This document shows positions 23,095-32,692 of a DNA stretch of 64,000 nucleotides, one piece after another. The stretch is taken from assembly GCF_964204645.1 (NCBI RefSeq), contig NC_134033.1, positions 10,264,231 to 10,328,230 on the forward strand, in the 5' to 3' direction. This DNA comes from Tubulanus polymorphus. Lineage: Eukaryota; Nemertea; Palaeonemertea; Tubulaniformes; Tubulanidae. Position 1 is the stretch's first letter. The number at the start of each line of letters is the position of its first letter. A program made the position numbers and the translations under genes. The notes under the pieces are model-generated. The model made no database searches. It had not been told where the DNA came from and worked only from the letters and a program-made list of their open reading frames with translations.

Positions 23095-26000
23095 TTAAAA
23101 CCAAATTTCTACCGTAAGGTTATCTATCACGCCTGGAGGTGCATGTGTTATAACTCTGAACTTTGGTTTAACCTTCTCTTCAAACAACGATGCCTCGATG
23201 TTTAGAGGGTTTGATATGCGCGTATCGTTGATGTACATATCTCCGTTTGTGCATCTCACTGAAACCCATTTCAATTCGCTGAAAACATTTCTATCGATTC
23301 GAAACATCAATGAGTGTTTCGCTGGAAATTTGGTACACACAACTTTATCCATTCGGTGAATGAATATAGGATATCTATCTATGTTAAACGTTCTCTCACC
23401 ACTTCCACGGGCAAAATAAGAAATCGAGTAGTTTTTTATATCAATTGCATCCTTTTCGTACCCGAAATACAAAGACGGATTTCTTTTCGGAAAGGTTACA
23501 GCTTGGCTGTCGTTGACCCCTTCGACAAGTATTATTTCCACCTTTCCTCGTCCAAATTCGTAGATTGTCATATTGGCTCCCTCCCCGAGGACGATTCCGC
23601 GTTCAGTATCAACTTTTTCAAAATCGAAGAAATAACGTAGTTTGCCCAATTTTGGTTTCACGACTGCAACAGCTGAAAATGAAAGCGTATAGTGTCGCTT
23701 TGAAGGCATGCTATTAAAGTGTGTTCGTGGCATTCATTTCCCAGGTTTGTGGGTTCGAATCCTGCATCGGTTTGGCAAACAGTCATTTGTCATTTGAGTC
23801 TATTTTCATTAGATAGTCGAGATTACTGGAACTGAGGGTAGGCAATGAACCTACCTGTTGTAACAGCGATGGTTCTAGTAATGGTACTGGTGCCGCTGTT
23901 GTTGCTACTGCTGTCGGTTCGTCCATCATTACTTTTCTGAAACAAACATGAATAAGAACGTATTTATTTGGCAAATTATTGCGCGCATTCACCTCGGTAA
24001 CATGAACGTATAATTGTTCTCAAGGGACCAAATCGAAATTGACAGTGATAATAATCAAACCCATTATTTGCAAATTTTGAAGATAACGAAGATTGAGAAG
24101 ACAGGAAGATATTTTCTCAGTGAGTTCCGGGAACTCATTCTGACTCGGAATGTCAAAATCGAAGCGTCCCAGTGCTCACTGCTCACTGCATTATTTGAGT
24201 CTGCTCGAGTCTTGACCTAAACCTGAATGAAGGCATTTTTAACCAAGGGTCTAAAGCTCCAATCAAGTTGAAAATTATTTCAAACAATGATGCAAAAATC
24301 TGACTCAATATATGCTATATCAAAATCAAAAACAGGTTTGTTTTCATTAATCATCGGAAGGTAAGAACCACATACAGTGTAACGTAATAGGTTGCAAATA
24401 TTCACATGAATGTTTCCGATATTTTGATATATTAAACAAAACCCATAAAGGATGAAGATACGTTATTCACAAATGGCACTCCAGACCCTCACTTGAGAAT
24501 GATTACTCTGTTTTGGATAATTCTACCCTACTTTACTACGCCGCGGGCCACTTGGTGTCCGGTGTGGATTCTTTTTTCAACGATTGTGATAACCGTTGGG
24601 GAACTTGAGGATTTACGTTTTCCAGCCATCTGGTCAGCTAACCGCTGCCAATGAAGCTTACGTTCCCTGTACGTCTTATTGTATCTTTGAGCGTTTAGAT
24701 GAATTCAGCCCGACAGGGCTAGCACGTATGAAATCTTGCCTTTTTAAATTTGCTTTTTTAATATAATGTTTAACTTTCATCTTTTGGTATGAGTTTGGGT
24801 TTTTGGATGTTTATGTTGGGCTTGTCTCTGCCGAGTTTTTAGTGACGTTGCTTGGGTGGTCCCAGTTTTTTCCCATATCTAGCTCTTTAGTATGTCCGCA
24901 CAACAGAGTGTGAGAATATTATAGCATTATCACTTCGGGGCGCTACGAACAGATGGATGAAATCGGTTTGGCTTTGGTTTAGATACGTCCATGGTCTGAT
25001 TGTCGCACGCTGGGGCTCACGCCAATACAAACCCTGGCCGCAAAATCTTCATTGGTCTATGACATCGACCAAGATTTCTTGGGCGGACGGGTTCCCGATC
25101 GGCGTCACCAGTCTATATATCTAGCCAACGTGGTATTTTGTAGAGGCAAACGTCGTGCCGGTAAAAACGCCTTGATTGGTTCGACATATAAACTCGTGGG
25201 CGCTGAGCGAGGACCCGTACGACTAGATTTATATAATTGAGCAAACTGTGAAATATGAACTATCATCATGCATTATGCAATTTTACAGGATATTTCGCGC
25301 ATCATTCTGCTTATACTTACTAGCTTAAATCAATATGCATGTTTCATACTTTCAGATAATAGCATTGTTTAAAGATTAAAGATGATTATGAATTGCGCTG
25401 CAGGCTTTTAAACAAAAAAGCAGAACGCAGGGATAAAACAGTGGTACGAATATTGAGTTATTAGAAACCTTGAAAAAGACATTTCTCCTGATGATATTAT
25501 TCTTTTACAGAAGAAAGAAAATATGTTGAAATGTTGCAATGATTAGAATTAAGATGTAAGATCCAATTCATTCGGATACCCCAGGGCCATACTCTCATCT
25601 GGAAAATTTTCGTTTTGAAATGTGCTTTCTTCCTATCTAGTCAACACGCGGGATCATCAACTTAGAGGACTTCTACATCAACATCTACCCGAGAAAAAAC
25701 CCAATAAACTATCGAACTATTTACACGTAGAAAACGACCAAAAAGATATAAAAATGGACAAAATGATGTTTAACCTTGTCATATAGCTATTTCCAGAATC
25801 TCAATGTATTAAATTAGGCAGCCAGAAAAATTCATCCCAATCAGTCGCTTGCCGGTTCAGACTGAATGGAAGATTGTTTGGATGAACCAGAACCGGATTT
25901 CCAATTATGTACTTCGATTTAAAAATATTCTGTTAACTCGACCGCTGATCACACAACTATATCTGTACTTCGACTTCCGATTTCAAAATCAAACCCCCTG

Positions 26001-26736
26001 TTTCGCTCCCGGCAGGTGTGGTGGGTCTGTAAGGGACACTCAATCGAAAATTCAAACGAAATTTACCAACCAATTGAATAAATAACGGGGACAATCCCTA
26101 TTTCAAAATTAAAAAAAAGATCCAAATCATTGGGATTCTTCAAATGAAAACGGCTTCCAAAAATTCATTTGACTACACCAATTCGTTTCAGAGTAGTGCA
26201 GTACTTTTGATGCCAAGGCTTTGTGTAGCGGATCAAATCAAGCGCAATCGCATATATTCGCTCAGATCTTAACAGGAACTGAACTACCGGCGAAATAAAA
26301 TAGGGTTGTTTACCGATATAGTCAGACCCGCATAATACCAAGTTTCCTGTTGGACTTCACAGCACTGATAGTGAGTCCAGGAAAAATTCACTCTCAAAAA
26401 ATATTTGAATGAACCTACCTTATAGTACTTGGTTTTGCCGTTGGTGGTGTTGCACGCGTTGTCAATTTTGACGTCATACAGGTAATAATGCACTCTGTTG
26501 GACGACATGGCCGAACATTTCTGATCATTCATACAATCCCGGGCGTTCTCGATGACGCTACGAACATTTGCGATGACGCGGTTTGTTTTCGCCCAGTTTC
26601 GTGAGTTATCTCCGCTGTGTTTGTCGCCTATCGAACATTCTGGCAGTCTAGTGAATTTCTGAAAGCGGAACTCGGCAAAAACCTCGGACGCGACGAGACA
26701 GAAAACACCGGCCAGTAAAATGTTGATTGAGTTCAT
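23095..26736 (-). CDS. Secreted protein of unknown function, three exons
   Basis: The exons 26736-26419, 23936-23855 and 23672-23095 join in frame (phase 0, then phase 1) to 325 aa, ending VEIWF and TAA. The first exon starts with a clear signal peptide (MNSINILLAGVFCLVASEVF) and encodes about 85 residues with Cys at spaced positions (CMNDQKCSAMSSN), faintly like a PAN/apple-type domain. The second encodes a Ser/Thr-rich linker (DSSSNNSGTSTITRT). The third encodes about 190 residues of alternating hydrophobic and polar residues, suggesting a beta-sandwich, with only two Cys; I do not recognise the family. The 2.5-kb first intron contains two dispersed repeats. The link between exon 1 and the others rests on matching phase, good splice sites and orientation; exons 2-3 are more certain. 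Probably an extracellular protein. Confidence 0.55.
24993..25230. mobile_element. Diverged relative of the CATCCTCGC MITE family
   Basis: Contains CTCACGCCAATACAAACC, GGCCGCAAAATCTTCATTGG and GATTTCTTGGGCGG, which match parts of the element at 59430-59685 and the fragment at 7157-7265. Ends are unclear. Lies in intron 1 of the secreted-protein gene. Confidence 0.4.
25844..26099 (+). repeat. 256-bp dispersed repeat, copy 2
   Basis: Matches the reverse complement of 15786-16041 over its full length with scattered substitutions. An open frame across it is a consequence of the repeat and is not considered a gene. Confidence 0.7.
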
Positions 26737-28116
26737 GATCGTGTGTCGAAATTGTCAGTTGAATGAGACGGATGACACCAGATGATGATAATATATAATT
26801 CAAAGCTGATTAGAAGGGTCGGATCTAATTGGCTGTTTACCCACTCAACCTTCCCCCTCCATTTAGAGAATCGATCGAAGATATCGGTGGCTCATTATTA
26901 TTATCTTCTACTCCGGGAAGAAAAGTTTTGTTCAATGCAGTCAACCACTCAAACTTGTATTGATCTACTGAAAACATGGAAGAGCTCTGAACCAAGAAGC
27001 ATAAAATTGATAATATAGTTGGTATAGAGAACGGTGCCGTATTGTGATAAGCTTCTTACAATCATTTCCAAACTAAAAAAGCAGATAAAATTTCCGAACG
27101 TACAAAATGAAAAGGAGAATACGGATTTTCCTAATCTGCTGAAAATTCGCAAGTGCGATGGATGACACCAAAAACTGATGGTTGTCCAAACACTAGATCG
27201 ACCCCATCGATGAGTTTGATTTGATACCGATTCAGTCACGAATAAATGAAAATCTTCTTAAAATCGGTTATGTATTTAATAATAACTCTCCCAGAATGCA
27301 TCTCTAGAAATTGACGAAAGGTGAAAGATGATGCAACTCGATTGGTCCCGAGCTTATGTCGGTTCCGATCGAAAGAAATCCGCCTACCGTAGGCCTGAGT
27401 AGAACGGGACAACTAGCCGGCTTATGTTGAACGGAATTAGTAGCATCAACTGGCGGCCTTTTGCTAAACCCAGAGTTGAGTCGGTAGCGGGCCGCGTCGA
27501 GTCGCATGACTATAAGCTAGCCCAACCAACTATTGAGCGTTAATCTGGTTAAGATACCGTATTTATACCATCCCAGGATGAATCCATAGTAGATATTCTC
27601 ACCAGTATTTGATATTTGACGCCGTCTTTCAGGAGAGCTGTATAGTGACTGGCACCGACGGCAAGATTTGCTTTGCACCAAGAATACGTTTACCAAAAAC
27701 TAACTACTTAATTTTTCGAGAGGAAAATTTTGACTTGTGTACTCAGTTCTCCGAGAATTTAGTTTACTACCAAAAGGCATGATGACCTTCAGACGGGAGT
27801 AGCTCCTAGGATCGGAACCACGTGCACTTCGGATACTGACTATTCTTTTTACTACATGTAGCATCACGGTAGGAATATCGAGAGTCAGATCATGGCCATG
27901 TCATACTACCGGTGTGCTGTCCGGTAGAAAAATCACGGGCCGGGCGGTCCATGTGAACTAACTAAAGTCCAGAGTCCGTGTTTTAGATGTTACATCCGGT
28001 ATCCTATAAATAGGGAACGTGGGTAGTCTGTAAACAATACGGTCAATAGAGTGTAGTTGTGTAGTTTGAGTTGTTTCTTTAATATCTGCGCGTTTAAAAA
28101 GACGCTGCTACGAAAA
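26737..28116. other. Intergenic interval between the secreted-protein gene and NCBP2
   Basis: The two genes are divergently transcribed (minus start at 26736, plus start at 28117), so both promoters lie here. No further exon is supported. A GC-richer piece at about 27300-27510 has an open minus frame but no domain or splice signals. Confidence 0.5.
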
Positions 28117-31100
28117 ATGAAGAGATCTTTTGATGCGTCGTTTAAATCCCCAGAAGCGGCCGGATCTGCCGCTCTAAGCGCTTACAGAGATCAGCATTTC
28201 AGGGTTCGTAAAAACCTCAACAATTCCAATACAAAATCAAATTCAATTCGAAATTAATCTCTAATTTGCGATGTAACTTCCTAATCAGAGTGATCAGATC
28301 ACATTGTCGCTAAAGCTCAACGCTCAAGAATTTGCAGAAACCGTTTAAAAGTGTGTAAAGTGTAGATTCCGCGCCTTTCGTAAAATACCGGCGGGTTCAA
28401 TCAGTTTTATACATATCGAAAGAAGACAAGTGGATATATCGGTCCTCCTAATTACCGAGATGACGTAATTTACCGAGATCAACCCACAGGGGTTTGGCGA
28501 TGGGCTTGGATTTTATTTCCGGGTTGTTGATAATCTTGCGAGAATGGCGCTAAATATGAACTGCGAATAAATTCAAAATATCACGGAAATACCTTGTGTT
28601 TATATTGTTTATTTATCCGCTATAAAGTTCTGATAAACAATTGGTCGTTAAGAATCATTATCAGACGGTCGTTACGCTTTTCTATATAAAATAACAAGGG
28701 ATGAAACGCCAGGCCTCCGCTGTACTTAAATTTTCAGCCAGAAAGTTGGGACAGTCACGTGACATTCTGATGACGTCATCGCATTTAAAACTTCAACATG
28801 AAAAGTTAACATATTCACAGACCGATATCAATTGTCAGATTATGATTCATATGAAATAAATAACAAAAATATAAAGAATAAATTATGATGGAATATATAA
28901 TTCATAGTAAAAAAATGCATTTGAATGTAAGTTATTCTCAAATTATTTTTCGTATCATAGTTTCCGTCTTAGATGCTTCGGGTTTGCATTTAGTCAAATA
29001 AGAAGCGTTAAGTCACGTGACTGTCCCAACTTTCTGGCTGGCACGACTTGAACTGCGTTTCATCCCTTGTTATTTTATATAGTAGCGTGACGACCGTCTG
29101 ATAATGATTGTTAACGACCAATTGTTTATCGAAACTTTATAGCGGATAAATAAACAATATAAACACAAGGTATTTCCGTGATATTTTGAATTTATTCGCA
29201 GTTCATATTTAGCGCCATTCTCGCGAGATAATCAACAACCCGGAAATAAAATCCAAGCCCATCGTCAAACCCCTGTGGATCAACCGAGAGATGACATGAA
29301 ATATAACATATTTATTTATTCCTTATCCATTCTAACACTTGAAATCATATTATATCAGTAATAAATACCTGCTGGAGTCAAATATCAGGACAGCCGAACA
29401 CTGCCGATGATTGCCGAAGTTTGTTCCGAATTGTCAATCTTAATCCCGAAATATAAGGAGCACCCATGATTTCAATTGTAGATGAATTTTTGGAAAACTT
29501 GACCCTGTTTTAGCTCTGTTAAAGATTTCAACTGGCAGCAAAATTGATTTTTGAAAATTTGCCGGAGGTACGACCACCAGATGGCATGATTGTCTGTTGG
29601 AAATAGCCAAATGTCTCTTTGGGGGTAGATTTAAGCATTACGGAGATAGGAGCGTTTCCAGCCTTTCAATAATAGGCCTAGTTCTTTACAAAAATGACCG
29701 GGCCACTGCGGTGAAACAAGGAATCATTTTTGTTTAAGCCTGAATTACTGCGTCATTCATTTATTACGTACGCATTAGGGGAGGGGGAGGGGTCAGTGCG
29801 ATTGCGTACTGTAATGCTTAACGTATATGAAAAAATGGCCGATTTTGCGTACAGAGGGGGAGGGGGGGTTGAAAAATTCAAATTTCATGCGTACGTAATA
29901 AATGAATGACCCCTAACGAATTTCCATGCGTCATGTACACTGGGCTTTACCAATCTAATGTTGCAGCAGTGCCACCAAGTGAGCCATGACAAAACATGAA
30001 TGTCGTTGTTTAATTATATTCATACACAGGGCGACCGGAAGCAACAAGAGGTGTGTTTATTAACGAGCTGTACGCTATACGTCGGTAATCTGTCGTTTTA
30101 TACAACTGAGGAACAAATCTACGAGTTATTCTCGAAATGTGGAGATTTAAAACGAATTGTGATGGGACTGGATAAATTCAAAAAGACTCCGTGTGGATTC
30201 TGTTTCGTAGAGTATCCTTTTACTATATTATTCCACCACTAGGGGGCGTTTAACCCCCTACTTCTATGTAGATTCTGTTCATGCCCTGTTTTATAGAGTA
30301 CCCTTTTGCTATATTCTACCTCTAGGGGGCATCAACCCATTCCTCCTCTCCCTACCTCCTTGTGGATTCTGTTTTATTGAGTACCTTTTGCTTTATTCTT
30401 CCACAAGGGGGCATTATGCATCCATCCTGTGGATTCTGTTTTATAGAGTATCATTTTACTATATTCCCCCACTAGGGGGCGTTCAAACCCCTTACCTCCA
30501 TGTAGATTCTGTTCATACCCTGTTCTATAGAGTACCATCATGCTATATTCTAACGCTAGGGGGGGGGGCATTTATCCTCCTCCCTACATCTATGTGGATT
30601 CTGTTTTATAGAGGAACCATTTTACTATATTCCACCACTAGGGGGCGTTCAACCCCAACCCCCCTGCTCGAGTGAGAATCGGTAAGAGCGTTGATAATTC
30701 CTTGATGGTTTAACTGTATAGATATTATCTGAGAGAAGATGCAGAGATGTCGATGCGTTACATCAACGGAACGCGTTTAGATGATCGCATTATTCGAACT
30801 GATTGGGACGCGGGATTCAAAGAGGGACGACAGTACGGCAGGGGTAAAACAGGAGGACAGGTAAATATACACCTCAGCCTATCAACAGTAACTGATTTAA
30901 GGCAGGCGCGGATCCAGGGCCATACAGTGACTACAGCACAGTGAAAAAAGGGCACCAATTTTGGGAAAGGGCCAGTATTAATGCCCAGCGAGTGAGTTTG
31001 AGTGCCATTCATTGGTATCATGCCACTAGATTTGCCTTCACATTCAATTTGCTTATGCCTTTTTTTAGATTTTTGGCGAAATTTGCCCATTTTCTATTAA

Positions 31101-31878
31101 ATTCATAGAGCAACAATAATGTCTCTTTCAGAATAGTGCCCCTTTGAATAAAAAAAGAATGCCTTAGATTGCCTGTTATGATTTTGGGAAATTTATCTCA
31201 TTCACATTTTGCGTTAGGCCAAGTACAGAAAAGCAATTATTTTTTATGGCGCACAAATCGTGTGCCCTTTTATTTACTTTTTTCCCATAAATATAAATAT
31301 AATTTTTAAACATAAATTTTTCAAGGGCATTTGAAAACTGCGACTACCGCACGTGCTGCATGTGCGATAGTCTGGATCCGCGCCTGTAAGGAGTGTTGTG
31401 AAGGAGCCGTGTTAACCTAGTGTCGAGTCCGTAAAACAAAAATACAGATTGTCAAAAAAATAGCCTTGTTCCTCAGATCAGCCATTTTTGGGGGAAAGAC
31501 GAGGGATTAAGAAGGCAGGTTTCTGTTGCCGCGGTAACAAAATGAGTAACGACCTTGAAACATAAGAAAGTGTGATCATTTTGATAAGAAAAAAGGAAAA
31601 CCAAGTTTCTTATTTTTTGGTGACAAACTTTAAAATGAAACTGATGAGAAACGAACGTATTTTTTTGCGTGGCCTCGTGCACTTTATAGTTTTAAAATAC
31701 CGTGTACTATTAAGTAAAACTGTATTTACGGTTTAGTGAAGTAACTTATGATTTGAGAATGTTGTATTTACAGGTACGCGATGAATACCGAACTGATTTC
31801 GACAGCGGTCGCGGAGGATATGGCAAAATTATCGTCAGTAAAATTCCGGATTCTTCGCCGAAAAAAGCGATCACTTGA
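28117..31878 (+). CDS. NCBP2: Nuclear cap-binding protein subunit 2 (CBP20)
   Basis: Four exons, 28117-28203, 30030-30211, 30722-30860 and 31774-31878, join in frame to 170 aa. CBP20 binds the 7-methylguanosine cap of RNA polymerase II transcripts with CBP80 in the nucleus and promotes splicing, 3' processing and export. Exon 1 ends [10 protein letters not shown], the cap-contacting N-terminal motif. Exon 2 holds RNP2 (LYVGNLSF) and most of RNP1 (CGFCFVE) of the single RRM; exon 3 carries [19 protein letters not shown] and [12 protein letters not shown]; exon 4 starts [18 protein letters not shown]. All are highly conserved family sequences. The last 15 or so residues ([16 protein letters not shown]) are longer than and unlike the vertebrate end. 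The exon 1 donor (AGG|GTTCGT) and exon 2 donor (GA|GTATCC) are weak matches to consensus. Intron 1 holds a nested foldback element and intron 2 a minisatellite derived from exon 2. The extreme N-terminus is less conserved and its start is less sure. Confidence 0.95.
28484..29278. mobile_element. 795-bp foldback element with about 270-bp arms in NCBP2 intron 1
   Basis: The left arm 28484-28763 and right arm 29011-29278 are inverted copies: CACAGGGGTTTGGCGATGGG matches the complement of CCCATCGTCAAACCCCTGTG, and both arms end at GTCACGTGACTGTCCCAACT or its complement. About 250 bp of AT-rich sequence separates them. The transcript would fold into a very long hairpin. Confidence 0.85.
28682..29082. 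mobile_element. Inner 401-bp inverted-repeat unit with CTATATAAAATAACAAGG ends
   Basis: Within the larger foldback, the ends CTATATAAAATAACAAGGG and CCCTTGTTATTTTATATAG mark an inner unit. The same end sequence (TATATAAAATAACAAGG) delimits an independent element at 33255-33680, so this looks like one family nested in another. Confidence 0.6.
29752..29910. mobile_element. 159-bp MITE with 24-bp inverted ends
   Basis: The left end GTCATTCATTTATTACGTAC and right end GTACGTAATAAATGAATGAC are perfect inverted repeats (longer by GCAT/ATGC inside). The middle has two G-rich runs (GGGGAGGGGGAGGGG and GGGGGAGGGGGGG) on the plus strand with G-quadruplex potential. It lies in NCBP2 intron 1. Confidence 0.8.
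30189..30665 (+). repeat. Minisatellite built from the NCBP2 exon 2/intron 2 junction
   Basis: After the genuine exon 2 end (30190-30211) there are five further copies of TGTGGATTCTGTTT(T)ATAGAG or TAGATTCTGTTC versions, starting near 30266, 30362, 30425, 30503 and 30594. Most are followed by a GTAYC donor-like sequence, then CTATATTC, then ACTAGGGGGCGTT. The unit thus includes the last coding bases of exon 2, its 5' splice site and about 40 bp of intron. Spacing alternates between about 65 and 90 bp because some units carry an extra CATGCCCTGTT. Confidence 0.85.
30903..31386. mobile_element. hAT-like MITE in NCBP2 intron 3 (CAGGCGCGGATCCAG ends)
   Basis: Perfect 15-bp inverted ends, CAGGCGCGGATCCAG and CTGGATCCGCGCCTG, flanked by TAAGG on both sides. 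AT-rich interior without a coding region. Same family as 35889-36429. Confidence 0.75.
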
Positions 31879-32692
31879 TCGCATGATCATCGATCGCTTT
31901 CTCAATCCGGACTCGCATTTTATACTATTAACACCGGGGATGGTGGATGGGGCAGGACAGTCGGCTGGACTTGGATATTTTTAATTTTTACACTAAAAGA
32001 CGATTTGTGTCGATAAAAAGATGTTTCTGTTTAATATAACAGTGTTCCACTGAGCTGTAGTAGTCAGAGCCTGTTATTTCATGTAAGCTTATTCAACTTG
32101 TAAATTAAATTTAGAAAAAAAACAATTTTATTTTTCCGAGGTCTTATTTCTATTTGCTGGCGTTTTTAATGTATAAGGTTTTAATTAAATTTTCTGCGCC
32201 CTCTGATGTATTGTTTACTGGAACAAGCCGCTAGGAAAATACTGTCGAACATTGGGGTTCGAACCCGATCATTATTTGATTAAGGGACATCAAGAGACGC
32301 TGGAGGGCTATCGATTGTTTACGTTTTGTCAGGATTTTTAGGCTACGTTGTGAATGAGAAGGTATTTGACGTTTGTAATAATGTCACGTGCCTGTGTTTA
32401 AAATGGGCGACGATAAGCGACGTAATTGATTAATGAGCTATGATAATGAGGGCTGTTAAATCCGAATATTCAAACCCAATTCAATCAATTTTATTACTGT
32501 CTGGAACTGCTGATATATTTTTTAGGGTAACCGGTTAATGACACTTGGCAGGACACTGAGAAATGAAGATGTAGTAATCTGGCCCAGTCTCCTGCTGTTC
32601 GTGATTCCGTCCTCTAACCAGGGTACCCCGGCCGGGCTACACGTGCCTACCGACTGGATTTGGACTTCCAACCAAGCTCTGTCGCCGTCGTG
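31879..32692. other. Short intergenic interval after NCBP2
   Basis: The 3' untranslated region of NCBP2 and the upstream region of the next plus-strand gene. No exon is certain. The frame of the next gene remains open upstream of its ATG to about 32619, just after CTCTAACCAG, which could be a splice acceptor; so its true start may be earlier. Confidence 0.4.

Noticed and set aside
25849-26085. 78-codon plus-strand open frame
   Set aside because: It coincides with the 256-bp dispersed repeat also found at 15786-16041.
27304-27507. 67-codon minus-strand open frame near the NCBP2 promoter
   Set aside because: No domain, splice signal or conserved pattern; GC content alone is not enough.
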